From assembly GCA_044238145.1 (NCBI GenBank), contig JBIIDT010000006.1:1-64000 (forward strand): a stretch of DNA of 64,000 nucleotides, in the 5' to 3' direction. Source of the DNA: QWPN01 sp044238145. GTDB lineage: Bacteria; Planctomycetota; Planctomycetia; Pirellulales; UBA1268. A program made the translations under genes and the position numbers. Positions within the stretch are counted from its first letter, which is position 1. Each line of letters starts with the position of its first letter. Below the pieces are notes generated by a model that had not been told where the DNA came from, did not search any database, and worked only from the letters and a program-made list of their open reading frames with translations. This document shows positions 25,638 to 34,136 of the stretch, in pieces.

Positions 25638-26774
25638 ATGCCCGCCGCCGTCGCACCCGCCCCGCCGCCGTTCCCCGACTACCGCTCGCTGGCGGACGCC
25701 GAGCTCGATGCGCGGATCGCCGCGGTCCGCCGGCGAATGGGCGAGCGGCTCGTGATCCTGGGCCACCACTACCAGCAGGACGGGGTCATCGCCCACGCCG
25801 ACTTCCAGGGCGACAGCTACCAACTGTCGAAGTCGGCTGCCGCCCGCGGCGGCTGCGAGGCGATCGCCTTCTGCGGCGTCCACTTCATGGCCGAGACGGC
25901 CGACATCCTCGTCAACACGCCGGACAAGGTGGCCGCCCGGGGCGGCCGGCGGGTGACCGTCGTGCTCCCCGACATGGCCGCCGGCTGCTCGATGGCCGAC
26001 ATGGCCGCCATCGACCAGGTGGAGGACGCCTGGAGCGACCTGGGCACCGTGATCGACACGGCCGACGTCACGCCCGTCACCTACATCAACTCGGCCGCGA
26101 GCCTCAAGGCCTTCTGCGGCCGCCACGGCGGCATCGTCTGCACCTCAAGCAACGCCCGGGCCGTGCTCGACTGGGCCTTCGCCCGCACCAGGCGGGTGCT
26201 GTTCTTCCCCGACCAGCACCTCGGCCGCAACACCGCCCGGAAGATGGGCATCCCGCTCGAGGAGATGTGCGTCTGGAACCCGCACGACCCCACGCTCGGC
26301 GGCAACGCGCGGCCGCAGCTCGAGCGGAGCCGGGTGATCCTCTGGCAGGGTCACTGCAGCGTGCACGCGATGTTCCGCCCCGAGCACGTCGACGCCTTCC
26401 GGGCCAACCTGCCGGGGGTGAAGATCCTCGTCCATCCCGAGTGCTCGATGGAGGTCGTCGACAAGGCGGACCTCGTGGGCTCGACGAGCTTCATCCTCAA
26501 GACCGTGGAGGCGGCGCCGCCGGGGTCGAAGTGGGCGATCGGCACGGAACTGCACCTCGTCAAGCGGCTGGAGAAGAACCACCCCGAGCAGACGATCCGC
26601 TTTCTCTCCCCGACGATCTGCATGTGCGCGACGATGTATCGCATCGACCTCGCCCACCTGTGCTGGAGCCTCGAGCACCTCGAGGCGGGGAGGCCCGTGA
26701 ACGTGATCCGCGTCGACGACGAGACGGCGAAGTGGGCCGTGACGGCCCTCGAGCGGATGCTCGCGGTGTCGTGA
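25638..26774 (+). CDS. nadA: Quinolinate synthase
   Basis: 378 residues from the ATG at 25638. The iron-sulfur enzyme condenses iminoaspartate with dihydroxyacetone phosphate to give quinolinate, the NAD precursor. Family motifs include LGHHYQQDGVIAHAD, AFCGVHFMAETADIL (first cluster cysteine), MAAGCSMADM, TYINSAASLKAFCG, CTSSNA, WQGHCSVHAMF, HPECSMEVVD, GTELHLVKR and the C-terminal TICMCATMYRIDL with the last cluster cysteine. Length is typical. The N-terminal ~20 residues are Pro/Ala-rich. nadB and nadC are not in the window. The start is supported by the TATACT 8 bases upstream and by the homology starting soon after. Confidence 0.97.
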   Translation: MPAAVAPAPPPFPDYRSLADAELDARIAAVRRRMGERLVILGHHYQQDGVIAHADFQGDSYQLSKSAAARGGCEAIAFCGVHFMAETADILVNTPDKVAARGGRRVTVVLPDMAAGCSMADMAAIDQVEDAWSDLGTVIDTADVTPVTYINSAASLKAFCGRHGGIVCTSSNARAVLDWAFARTRRVLFFPDQHLGRNTARKMGIPLEEMCVWNPHDPTLGGNARPQLERSRVILWQGHCSVHAMFRPEHVDAFRANLPGVKILVHPECSMEVVDKADLVGSTSFILKTVEAAPPGSKWAIGTELHLVKRLEKNHPEQTIRFLSPTICMCATMYRIDLAHLCWSLEHLEAGRPVNVIRVDDETAKWAVTALERMLAVS

Positions 26775-26839
26775 CCGCCGGGACGGTCAGGGGACCGTCA
26801 CCATGTCGCCCTCCGCGCCGCGGGGGTCGCCATCGCCCA

Positions 26840-28393
26840 TCAGCCGTGGAGGGCGGCGTCGAGAGGTCCGTGGATCGCGAGCAGTCTCTTGTGCCGCGCG
26901 AAGGCCCGGTCGCACGCGGCCGCGGCCGCCGGTCGCGGCGTGAAGCGGCGCGGGGTTCCCGAGGCGTGAGCGGCGAGAAAGTCGCCCCAGCCGCCGGCGC
27001 GGCCGGCGATGGCCGCGGCGCGGAACCGGGCCAGCAGCGCCGCGCCCCAAGCCGTGCCCTCGGCCGCGCCGTCGAGGATCACGACCGGCGTGCCGAACGC
27101 GTCGGCGAGCACCTGGCCCAGCTCCGGCGTCTTCGTCAGGCCGCCGGAGAGGATGATCTCGGTCCGCGGGAAGCCCTGCGCATCGAGGAGCTCGCTGCCC
27201 ATCCGCAGGTTGAAGATCACGGCCAGGAGCATCGCCTTGGCGGCGTTGCCCGGCGTGGCGTTCGCGTCGTCGAGGCCGAGCAGGGCCGCGGTGCCGCCTC
27301 GCGACACGCCGATTCCCGGTTCGTCATCGAGGAACGGGAGCGCCGTGATGCCACCGCAGTCGTCGGGGGCCGCGAGCACGTGCGGCATCACGGCCGCGAA
27401 CGCGTCGCCGCCGGCCGGCAACGCCCGGCCGAACATCTCCACCACGGCGTTCATCGCCGTCGTGCCGTTGCGGAGGAAGACCATGTTGATCGGCTTCCCG
27501 TCGGGCGCGCAGAAGTGGTCGATCGCCCGGGCGATGCCCTGGAAGGGCCGGTCGCCGACGGCGTTGGCGACCACGCTCGTGCCGAAGCTCATCGACACCT
27601 GCCCGGCGTCCCCGATCAGCGAGCCGGCGAGCGCCGCCGGCTGGTCGCCCTCGGCGGGCGCCACCGGAATGCCCTGCGGCAGCCCGAGGAGCTTCGCCCC
27701 GCGGGCGTCGAGCGTGCCGCCGTCCTGCCCGGCCCGCCGCACCGCCGGCAGCAGGTCGCGAAGCGGCCGCACCCGCGGGCCGCCGGGCTGGGCGGCGACG
27801 AGTGCGTCGAAGTCGGCGAGCAGCCGGGCGTCGTAGTCGAGTGACGCTTGGTCGATGGGAAACATCCCCGCGGCGTCGCCGATGCCCAGCGTCCAGCCGC
27901 CGGTGAGGAGGTGCGCGATCCAGCCGGCGGGCGTGGTGATGCGGGCGACGCGGGCCGCCAGTTCGGGGCGGTTGCGGATCGTCCACAGCCAGCGGGCGGC
28001 CGTGATCCGCTTGGGCATCTTCACGCCCAGCCGCTCGGTGAGCTCGTGCCCCTCCGCCTCGTTGCGGCCGTCGCACCACAGCCGGGCCGGCCCGAGCGGC
28101 TCACCCGCCGCGTCGGCGAGCACCTCGCCGTGCATCTGCCCGGAAATCCCGACCGCGAGCACGTCCATCTCCACGCCCAGTGCGGCGAGCTTGGCTCGCA
28201 GATCCGCCATGGCGGCGACGAGGGCGGCCTCCCAGTCGCGCGGCCGCTGCTCGTAGCAGCCCGCGGCGAGGCCGGGGACCATGGCGTAGTCGCCCGCGCC
28301 TGTGGCGCGGATCCGCATCGCTTCGTCGGTGAAGATCACCGACAGGCCCTGCGTGCCGGCGTCGATGCCCAGGGTGCCCTGTGTCGTGGTCAT
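26840..28393 (-). CDS. xylB: FGGY-family xylulokinase-like sugar kinase
   Basis: 517 residues. The FGGY phosphotransferase fold is seen in LGIDAGTQGLSVIFTD at the start (phosphate 1), in the xylulokinase-type signature VGISGQMHGEVL (about 95-106), in ARLWCDGRNEAEGHELTERL, and in the second-domain ATPase motifs MSFGTSVVANAVG, LRNGTTAMNAVVEMFG and IILSGGLTKTPELGQVLAD. It would phosphorylate a ketopentose such as D-xylulose with ATP. The GQMHG motif favours xylulose over glycerol or gluconate. It lies downstream of an isomerase-like gene on the same strand, the classic isomerase-kinase pairing, separated by 134 bases that hold a palindrome. The real sugar is uncertain. Confidence 0.86.
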   Translation of the reverse strand: MTTTQGTLGIDAGTQGLSVIFTDEAMRIRATGAGDYAMVPGLAAGCYEQRPRDWEAALVAAMADLRAKLAALGVEMDVLAVGISGQMHGEVLADAAGEPLGPARLWCDGRNEAEGHELTERLGVKMPKRITAARWLWTIRNRPELAARVARITTPAGWIAHLLTGGWTLGIGDAAGMFPIDQASLDYDARLLADFDALVAAQPGGPRVRPLRDLLPAVRRAGQDGGTLDARGAKLLGLPQGIPVAPAEGDQPAALAGSLIGDAGQVSMSFGTSVVANAVGDRPFQGIARAIDHFCAPDGKPINMVFLRNGTTAMNAVVEMFGRALPAGGDAFAAVMPHVLAAPDDCGGITALPFLDDEPGIGVSRGGTAALLGLDDANATPGNAAKAMLLAVIFNLRMGSELLDAQGFPRTEIILSGGLTKTPELGQVLADAFGTPVVILDGAAEGTAWGAALLARFRAAAIAGRAGGWGDFLAAHASGTPRRFTPRPAAAAACDRAFARHKRLLAIHGPLDAALHG

Positions 28394-28434
28394 GGGTGGT
28401 GGTTCCGCGGGTCGTGCGCGCGTGGCGCGGTTCA

Positions 28435-28451
28435 AGTATGGACTGCATACT
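28435..28451. promoter_or_regulatory. Palindromic operator candidate
   Basis: A perfect inverted repeat, AGTATG - 5 bases - CATACT, in the 134-base gap between the isomerase-like gene and the kinase, about 45 bases before the kinase start. The half-sites resemble sugar-regulator operators and also contain -10-like sequence on the minus strand, so a repressor or activator binding here is plausible. Unproven. Confidence 0.4.
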
Positions 28452-28527
28452 GTAGCGGCTGACCACCATGAAGCCCCGGGCGCGAGCCCGGGGATCCGGC
28501 GATCGCAGACCGCCGCTCCAGCGGGAC

Positions 28528-30216
28528 TCAGGCGTCCCAGCGGACGGACGGTGCCCCGCCCGGGCCGCGGGTGCCGCACATCGCGACCTCGATCCCCAGG
28601 GCGCGGGCGCAGGCGGCCTTCGCCAGGGCCGCCCGGTCGGCGCCGGCGGCGTCGCGGGCGTAGGCCACCTGCACGTGGTTGGCCTTGTGGCGGGCCATCA
28701 ATTGGTCGCGGGAAACGCCGTACGTGACGGCGTGCATGATCGGCCACTGCGGCGTCGTGGCGTCGAGCCGGCGGCGGGTCTCCGCGGGCGGCAGCTTCAC
28801 GACCTGCGCCCGGCCGATGTCCATGCGGAGTTTCTCCGCGGCCCCCGTGCCGTCGACCCAGATCCGGCTCCACACGATCTCGCCGGGCTTGCTCACGCCG
28901 GAGAGCGTGCTGCCGCCGAGGCGGAAGTACATCGGCGGCTGGCGGAAGCCCTCCGCCCCCTTCCAGCCGCCGCTGAAGTGGGCCGGCGGCGCCGCGCCCG
29001 AGATCTCGAACACCCACACCCACTGGTCGGTCGTGCCCGAGCGGTCCCAGTCGCCCCAGCGGACGTCGTGGAGCGTGTTCTCCACCGGCTCGCCGAGGGC
29101 CGCGTGGATCCGCTGCGTGAGCAGGCCGTCGAGGCCGGCGCACTCGTCCACCTCGTTGCAGTGCACGAGCGGCCCGCCCTTGAAGAGCACCCGCGACGAC
29201 CCCGCGGCCGTGACCGGCGGCCGCCGCGAGTCGTTGAGTATCCCCTCCACGAGGTCGCTCGCCGGGAGCAGGTCCTTGAGGCCCTGCTGATACTGGATGC
29301 CGATCAGGTCGCAGCCGAAGCGGTCGGCGAGCCGCAGAGCGGCGACGTACATCCTGCACTGCAGCAGCACCTGCCGCCGGGTCAGTTCCGTCGCCTCGTC
29401 CTTCCCGAAGTGGAATGTCATGCCGGCTTTTTCGAGCCAGGCGAGCACGCCCTTGGCCTCCGCGTCCGAGACCTGCAGCGTCTCGTGGTAGAGCGCGCTT
29501 TGGCTGAGCCGCTCCTTGAACACGCCGGTGGCGTGGAGCAGGCGGTCGGGGACGATGGCGTTGTACATCCCCATGCAGCCCTCGTCGAACACGCCCATCA
29601 GCGCCTTGCGGCGGCGGAGGTCGGCGGCGATCGCCTCCCCATGCCGCACGAGGGCCGCCGGGATCCGCACGTGGTCGAGCGGCACGACGTGGCTCGTGTC
29701 GTGGTGGATAACGCCGCGGGCGAGCCAGGCGGCGAGGTGGCGGTCGAAGCTCGGGCTCGCGAAGTCGTCGGCCCACAGCGTGGCGTAGGGAACGCCCGCC
29801 TTGGTCAGCGAGCCGTTGAGGTTGAGCATGCCGACGAGGCCCGGCCACTGGCCCGACCAGTTGGCGACGGTGAGGATCGGCCCCGTGTGCGAGGTCAGGC
29901 CCGGCAGGACGTGGTTGGAGTACTGCCAGACCGCCTCGGCCACGACCAAGGGCACGGCGGGGTCGAGCGCGGCGAAGGCGTCGAGTCCCTCGCGGGCGCT
30001 CGCGAGGAACCCGTGGCCGCGGGACTTCGCAACCGCGTGGCCGCGGTCGAGCCGCCAGCCCGCGCGGGCGAAGGCGGCGGTGAGGTCGGCCTCCATGGCC
30101 TTCTGGGCCGGCCAGCAGACACGGTTGGCCTCCTCGCGGAGATCGCCGCTGGCGACGAGCACGGCGCGGCGGTTCACGGCGGGGTGGCGGGGCGTGGCGC
30201 GATGCGGTGCGGCCAT
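28528..30216 (-). CDS. L-fucose/L-arabinose-isomerase-like protein
   Basis: 562 residues from the ATG at 30216. It has the layout of large planctomycete sugar-isomerase-like proteins. The N-terminal alpha/beta domain contains NHVLPGLTSHTGPILTVANW, a family-like 'thiolase-free' Rossmann strand set. The middle domain has ALMGVFDEGCMGMYNAIVPD and FGCDLIGIQYQQGLKDLLPA. The C-terminal beta-barrel has VLFKGGPLVHCNEVDECAG and VENTLHDVRWGDWDRSG. Glu and Asp in MGVFDEGCM and IGIQYQQG positions could be the metal ligands of L-fucose or L-arabinose isomerases. An aldose-ketose isomerase feeding the neighbouring FGGY kinase is the simplest reading, but substrate and even reaction are inferred. Confidence 0.6.
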   Translation of the reverse strand: MAAPHRATPRHPAVNRRAVLVASGDLREEANRVCWPAQKAMEADLTAAFARAGWRLDRGHAVAKSRGHGFLASAREGLDAFAALDPAVPLVVAEAVWQYSNHVLPGLTSHTGPILTVANWSGQWPGLVGMLNLNGSLTKAGVPYATLWADDFASPSFDRHLAAWLARGVIHHDTSHVVPLDHVRIPAALVRHGEAIAADLRRRKALMGVFDEGCMGMYNAIVPDRLLHATGVFKERLSQSALYHETLQVSDAEAKGVLAWLEKAGMTFHFGKDEATELTRRQVLLQCRMYVAALRLADRFGCDLIGIQYQQGLKDLLPASDLVEGILNDSRRPPVTAAGSSRVLFKGGPLVHCNEVDECAGLDGLLTQRIHAALGEPVENTLHDVRWGDWDRSGTTDQWVWVFEISGAAPPAHFSGGWKGAEGFRQPPMYFRLGGSTLSGVSKPGEIVWSRIWVDGTGAAEKLRMDIGRAQVVKLPPAETRRRLDATTPQWPIMHAVTYGVSRDQLMARHKANHVQVAYARDAAGADRAALAKAACARALGIEVAMCGTRGPGGAPSVRWDA

Positions 30217-30230
30217 CGGCGGGCCTCCGG

Positions 30231-30261
30231 TTGAAACAGGTGGAAGCGGGACAACTATACT
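30231..30261 (+). promoter_or_regulatory. Candidate promoter for the WD40 gene
   Basis: TTGAAA (30231-30236), a 19-base spacer, then TATACT (30256-30261), in the gap between the divergent isomerase-like and WD40 genes. The spacer is at the long end of the usual range. A start near 30268 would leave a leader of about 60 bases. Confidence 0.5.
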
Positions 30262-30329
30262 GGTGGCGATCGCGGCCGGGCCATGCATGGGATGGTCCGG
30301 TGCGGAGGCACGATTTCCGGAGGCCGACA

Positions 30330-31562
30330 ATGCGACGAGCGTGGCGGATGGTCAGAGCGGCGTGCGCCTCGGTCGTGGCGTTCCTGGCGGCCGGTGCCTG
30401 CCTGGCGGCCGATCCGCCGCCGCCGGCTCCCGCGGCGGCCGCTCCCGCCGCGAGCCTCGGCGACTTCAAGCGCTGGGTGATCGCCGCCGACTTCACGCGG
30501 GACGGTGCCGAACTGGTGACGGCCGGCGGCGAGAGCCTGCTCTACCGGCCTGGCGACGTCGTGATCTGGAAGGCCGCCGACGGCGGTCGCGCGGGCGATC
30601 TGGCCGGCCACGGCACGGCCGTATGGGCGGTCCGCGTGTCGCGCGACGGCAAACTGGCGGCGACGGCGGGCTACGACGGCGTCGTCAAGGTCTGGGACCT
30701 GCCCGCCCGCACCCTCAAACATGACCTCAAGAAGCACAAGGGCTGGGTGCGGTCGCTCGACTTCTCCCCCGACGGCACGCGGCTGGCGACGGCCGGCGAG
30801 GACGGGACGGTCGTGCTCTGGGACACGGCCGCCGGCACCGAGATCAAGGCGGTCACGGCGCACGCCGGGTCGGCCACCTGCGTGGCCTTCGCTCCCGACG
30901 GGGCGACGCTCGCCAGCGGCGGCAGCGACAAGCTGGTGAAGCTCTGGGACCCGGCGAGTGGCGCCGAGAAGGGCAAGCTCGAGGGGCACGGCGACAGCCT
31001 GTGGGCCGTGGCCTACTCCCCCGACGGCTCGCGGCTGGCGACGGCCGGCGCGGATCGGACGATCCGGCTGTGGACGGCGTCGGATTCCAAGGAGTTCGGC
31101 ACGCTCTCCGGCCACAAGGACTGGGTCACGAGCATCGCCTTCGCGCCCGACGGCACGCGGTTGGCGAGCGGCAGCCTCGACGGCGCCGTCAAACTCTGGG
31201 ACGTGAACGCCAAGGGGGAGCAGGAGGGGCCCGAGCCGCTCAAGTCGAGCGTGTGGAGCGTCGCCTTCGCCCCGGACGGGAAGTCGATCTTCATCGGCAC
31301 GCACGCGGGTCCGAAGCTCGTGCCCACGCCGGCGCCGAAGCTCCTCCCGCCGCCCCCTCCGCCGCCCCCGCCACCGGCCGAGCCGCCGAAAGCGGAGCCG
31401 CCCAAGCCGGAACCACCCAAGCCCGACGCGCCCAAGCCGGATCCTGCCAAGCCGGATGCGCCCAAGCCAGAGACGTCAAAACCCGATGCACCGAAACCCG
31501 ACGCGCCGAAGCCCGAGGCACCCAAGCCGGAACCGCCCAAGCCCGACGCACCGAAGCCGTGA
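30330..31562 (+). CDS. Secreted WD40 beta-propeller with PKP-rich tail
   Basis: 410 residues from the ATG at 30330. After a signal peptide (AACASVVAFLAAGACLA) come about seven WD40-type blades, each with 'SPDGxxLATAGxDGxVxLWD'-style ends: VSRDGKLAATAGYDGVVKVW, FSPDGTRLATAGEDGTVVLW, FAPDGATLASGGSDKLVKLW, YSPDGSRLATAGADRTIRLW and FAPDGTRLASGSLDGAVKLW. These form a periplasmic or surface protein-interaction propeller. From about residue 330 the protein turns into a poly-proline stretch and a run of PKPE/PKPD units, likely an extended spacer. A small membrane-protein gene follows 38 bases later. Confidence 0.9.
   Translation: MRRAWRMVRAACASVVAFLAAGACLAADPPPPAPAAAAPAASLGDFKRWVIAADFTRDGAELVTAGGESLLYRPGDVVIWKAADGGRAGDLAGHGTAVWAVRVSRDGKLAATAGYDGVVKVWDLPARTLKHDLKKHKGWVRSLDFSPDGTRLATAGEDGTVVLWDTAAGTEIKAVTAHAGSATCVAFAPDGATLASGGSDKLVKLWDPASGAEKGKLEGHGDSLWAVAYSPDGSRLATAGADRTIRLWTASDSKEFGTLSGHKDWVTSIAFAPDGTRLASGSLDGAVKLWDVNAKGEQEGPEPLKSSVWSVAFAPDGKSIFIGTHAGPKLVPTPAPKLLPPPPPPPPPPAEPPKAEPPKPEPPKPDAPKPDPAKPDAPKPETSKPDAPKPDAPKPEAPKPEPPKPDAPKP
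31345..31560 (+). repeat. Proline-rich tandem repeat coding region
   Basis: DNA encoding a 10-residue proline run and then about a dozen imperfect PKP(D/E)(A/P) units at the 3' end of the WD40 gene. The repeats are short, in frame and imperfect, so their number may vary between strains by slippage. Confidence 0.75.
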
Positions 31563-31600
31563 GTCCCGCGGTGCGACAGACTCTTTTGAGGAGTGATCCC

Positions 31601-32155
31601 ATGAATGCAGATGCGATTCCCACCACTGGTGGCTCCCGCCCGGCCCGCGTGCCGTGGACCGTCGTCCTATGCCTGCTCGCCGTCGGCGTGGCGGTCGGCA
31701 CGCAGTTCGCGCGGCAGCCGCGGCCGGCCCACGCGGCGGCGGCGGCGATCGAGGACTCCTTCGCGGTCTGCACCGCCCCTGTGGGTGACGGCATGGAGGG
31801 GCTGTTCATGCTCGACTTCGAGACGGGCGACGTGTCCGGCGGCGTGCTCAACCAGAACACGGCGAAGTTCACGGTCGGCTACCGCTACAACGTGCTCAAG
31901 GACCTCGGTTTCAAGCCGGGCAAGGTGAAGAACCCGAAGTTCCTCATGGTGCCCGGCCAGGTGAATCTGTTGGGCCCGCAGGCCAACAAACTCGGCCAGG
32001 CGGTGCTCTACGTGACCGACGTGTCCACGGGAGTGACAGCGGCCTACGGCGTGCCGTGGGGCACGTCGGCCGCCACGGCCGCCAGCGGACCGGTGGCCCC
32101 GCTCGTCCTGCTCGACGTGGTCAAGCCGCGTGGCGGCGGCGACAAGGCGCCGTGA
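31601..32155 (+). CDS. Small bitopic protein of unknown function
   Basis: 184 residues from the ATG at 31601, preceded by a GAGGAG ribosome-binding site. One N-terminal membrane helix (about 18-37, VPWTVVLCLLAVGVAVGTQFA) is followed by a soluble extracytoplasmic domain (VCTAPVGDGMEGLFMLDFET, TVGYRYNVLKDLGFKPGKV, PKFLMVPGQVNLLGPQANKL, AVLYVTDVSTGVTAAYGVPW). The domain pattern is recognisable from other planctomycete proteins but has no known function. It begins the same-strand run that includes thiS, thiG, hisF and pilT. Confidence 0.78.
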   Translation: MNADAIPTTGGSRPARVPWTVVLCLLAVGVAVGTQFARQPRPAHAAAAAIEDSFAVCTAPVGDGMEGLFMLDFETGDVSGGVLNQNTAKFTVGYRYNVLKDLGFKPGKVKNPKFLMVPGQVNLLGPQANKLGQAVLYVTDVSTGVTAAYGVPWGTSAATAASGPVAPLVLLDVVKPRGGGDKAP

Positions 32156-32181
32156 CGCCCGGGCCGCGGCCGGAGGACGGC

Positions 32182-32418
32182 ATGAAGACCCTCGCCCCGC
32201 CGGACGTGGCGGAGACGATCGTGATCGCCGTCAACGGCGAGCCGCATCGCGTAGCGGTCGGCGCGACCGCGCACGACGTGGTGGCGGCGCTCGGCTGCGC
32301 GGGGCGGCCGCTGGCGGTGGAGGTGAACGAGGCGGTCGTGTCCCGGGCGGCCCTGGCGGGCTGTATGCTGGCGGATGGCGACCGGCTGGAGATCGTCACG
32401 CTCGTGGGCGGCGGCTGA
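32182..32418 (+). CDS. thiS: Sulfur carrier protein ThiS
   Basis: 78 residues, a ubiquitin-like sulfur carrier. Its C-terminal glycine would be adenylated and converted to a thiocarboxylate that supplies sulfur to the thiazole ring. The fold is visible in IVIAVNGEPHRVAVGATAHD, then LAVEVNEAVVSR and DGDRLEIVTLVGGG, ending in the required C-terminal Gly-Gly (here Gly-Gly-Gly). The N-terminal ~10 residues precede the first strand. It sits immediately upstream of thiG, the normal partner, with 30 bases between them. Confidence 0.92.
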   Translation: MKTLAPPDVAETIVIAVNGEPHRVAVGATAHDVVAALGCAGRPLAVEVNEAVVSRAALAGCMLADGDRLEIVTLVGGG

Positions 32419-32448
32419 CCGGGCCCGGGCGGGCGGAGCGAGGACAGG

Positions 32449-33333
32449 ATGGCGCAGGCAGAGGAGATGCGACGCACGCCCGGCGGGATCGACGCGACGG
32501 CGGCCTGTGCCGACGGGCCGCTCGTGGTCGGCGGCGTCACGCTCGCCAGCCGGCTCGTGGTCGGCACGGGCAAGTACGCCACATACGCCGAGATGGCCCG
32601 CTGCCTCGAGCTCTCCGGCGCCGACTGCGTGACCGTGGCCGTGCGCCGCGAGCGGCTCGTCAACGCTGCCGGTGAGAACATCCTCGATCACCTCGACGCC
32701 TCCCGCTACACGCTCCTGCCCAACACGGCCGGCTGCTACACGGCCGACGACGCCGTCCGCGTGGCCCGCCTTGGCCGCGAACTGCTCCGCGATCTCGGCA
32801 ATCCGGGCGCCGAGTGGGTGAAGCTCGAGGTGCTCGGTGACCAGAAAACGCTCCTCCCCGATCCCGTCGGCACGCTCGTGGCGACGGAGCGGCTCGTGGA
32901 AGACGGCTTCACCGTGCTCGTCTACACGAGCGACGACCCCGTGGTGGCGAAGCGGCTCAAGGCCCTGGGTGCCGCCAGCGTGATGCCGGCCGGCAGCCCG
33001 ATCGGGTCCGGCCAGGGGATCCTCAATGCCAACAACCTGCGGATCTGCATGGAGTACCTGAAGGGGGACGACCCGGACTATCCCGTGATCGTGGACGCGG
33101 GCGTCGGCACCGCCAGCGACGTGGCGGCGGCGATGGAACTCGGCGTGGACGGCGTCCTGCTCAACACGGCGATCGCCCACGCCGCCGACCCGGCGCGGAT
33201 GGCCGTCGCGATGCGGGCCGCCTGCCACGCCGGGCGGCAGGCCTTCCTGGCCGGCCGGATGCCCCGCCGGCTCTACGCCACGGCCTCGAGCCCCGACGAG
33301 GGCACGATCGGCGCCGCGAGGCGGCACGGATGA
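32449..33333 (+). CDS. thiG: Thiazole synthase
   Basis: 294 residues. ThiG condenses 1-deoxy-D-xylulose 5-phosphate, the glycine imine and ThiS-thiocarboxylate into the thiazole phosphate of thiamine. The (beta/alpha)8 barrel shows LVVGTGKYATYAEM, VTVAVRRERLVN, LLPNTAGCYTADDAVRVARL, the Schiff-base lysine in WVKLEVLGD, the phosphate site in AGSPIGSGQGI and PVIVDAGVGTASDVAAAMELG with VLLNTAIA. An extra ~25-residue N-terminus precedes the barrel. It overlaps hisF by 4 bases (ATGA), which couples thiamine and histidine biosynthesis translationally. Confidence 0.96.
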   Translation: MAQAEEMRRTPGGIDATAACADGPLVVGGVTLASRLVVGTGKYATYAEMARCLELSGADCVTVAVRRERLVNAAGENILDHLDASRYTLLPNTAGCYTADDAVRVARLGRELLRDLGNPGAEWVKLEVLGDQKTLLPDPVGTLVATERLVEDGFTVLVYTSDDPVVAKRLKALGAASVMPAGSPIGSGQGILNANNLRICMEYLKGDDPDYPVIVDAGVGTASDVAAAMELGVDGVLLNTAIAHAADPARMAVAMRAACHAGRQAFLAGRMPRRLYATASSPDEGTIGAARRHG

Positions 33334-34109
33334 CGCTCGCCCGCCGGGTCATCCCCTGCCTCGACGTGGAGCGGGGCCGGGTCGTGAAGGGGACGAAGTT
33401 CCTCGACCTCGTCGACGCCGGCGACCCGGTGGCCGTGGCCGCCCGCTACGAGGCCGAAGGGGCCGACGAACTGGTGTTCCTCGATATCACCGCCAGCCAC
33501 GAGGGCCGGGCCATCATGCTCGACGTCGTGCGGCGGGTGGCCGAGACGATCTTCATGCCGTTCACCGTCGGCGGCGGCATCGCCACGCTCGACGACGCGG
33601 CCCGGCTCGTGCAGGCCGGTGCCGAGAAGGTGAGCATCAACTCGGCCGCCGTCCGCACGCCGGAGCTCGTGACCGCCGTGGCCGACCGGCTCGGGAGCTG
33701 CGCGACGGTGGTCAACATCGACCCCAAGCGGGTCGTCCGCGATGGCCGCGAGGCGTGGGAGGTGTTCATCAACGGCGGCCGCGTGCCGACGGGGCTCGAG
33801 GCCGTGGCCTGGGCGCGGCGGGTCGAGGAACTCGGCGCCGGCGAGATCGTCCTCACCTGCATGGACCGCGACGGCACCCGCGACGGCTACGACCTGGAGA
33901 TCACCGCGGCGGTGAGCCGGGCGGTGGGGATTCCGGTGGTCGCCAGCGGCGGGGCGGGGAATCCCGCGCACCTCGCCGACGCGGTGACCGTCGGATGCGC
34001 CGACGCGGCGCTGGCCGCTGGCATCTTCCACTTCGGGGAGTGTACGATCCGGGCGGTCAAGGAAGAGTTCGCCCGCCGGGGGATTCCCGTCCGCCCGGCG
34101 CCCCGCTGA
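33330..34109 (+). CDS. hisF: Imidazole glycerol phosphate synthase cyclase subunit
   Basis: 259 residues. HisF takes ammonia from HisH and PRFAR to make imidazole glycerol phosphate and AICAR. The barrel is complete: IPCLDVERGRVVKG with the catalytic Asp (about 10), FLDITASHEGR, FTVGGGIATLDDA, VSINSAAVR, the second catalytic Asp in VVNIDPKRVV (about 130), GEIVLTCMDRDGT, and the C-terminal VVASGGAGNPAHLADAV phosphate site. Length is typical. No other his gene is in the window; hisF is fused into the thi operon by the ATGA overlap with thiG, and pilT follows 27 bases later. Confidence 0.97.
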   Translation: MTLARRVIPCLDVERGRVVKGTKFLDLVDAGDPVAVAARYEAEGADELVFLDITASHEGRAIMLDVVRRVAETIFMPFTVGGGIATLDDAARLVQAGAEKVSINSAAVRTPELVTAVADRLGSCATVVNIDPKRVVRDGREAWEVFINGGRVPTGLEAVAWARRVEELGAGEIVLTCMDRDGTRDGYDLEITAAVSRAVGIPVVASGGAGNPAHLADAVTVGCADAALAAGIFHFGECTIRAVKEEFARRGIPVRPAPR

Positions 34110-34136
34110 CCGCCCGCCACACCCCGCGACCCGCCC

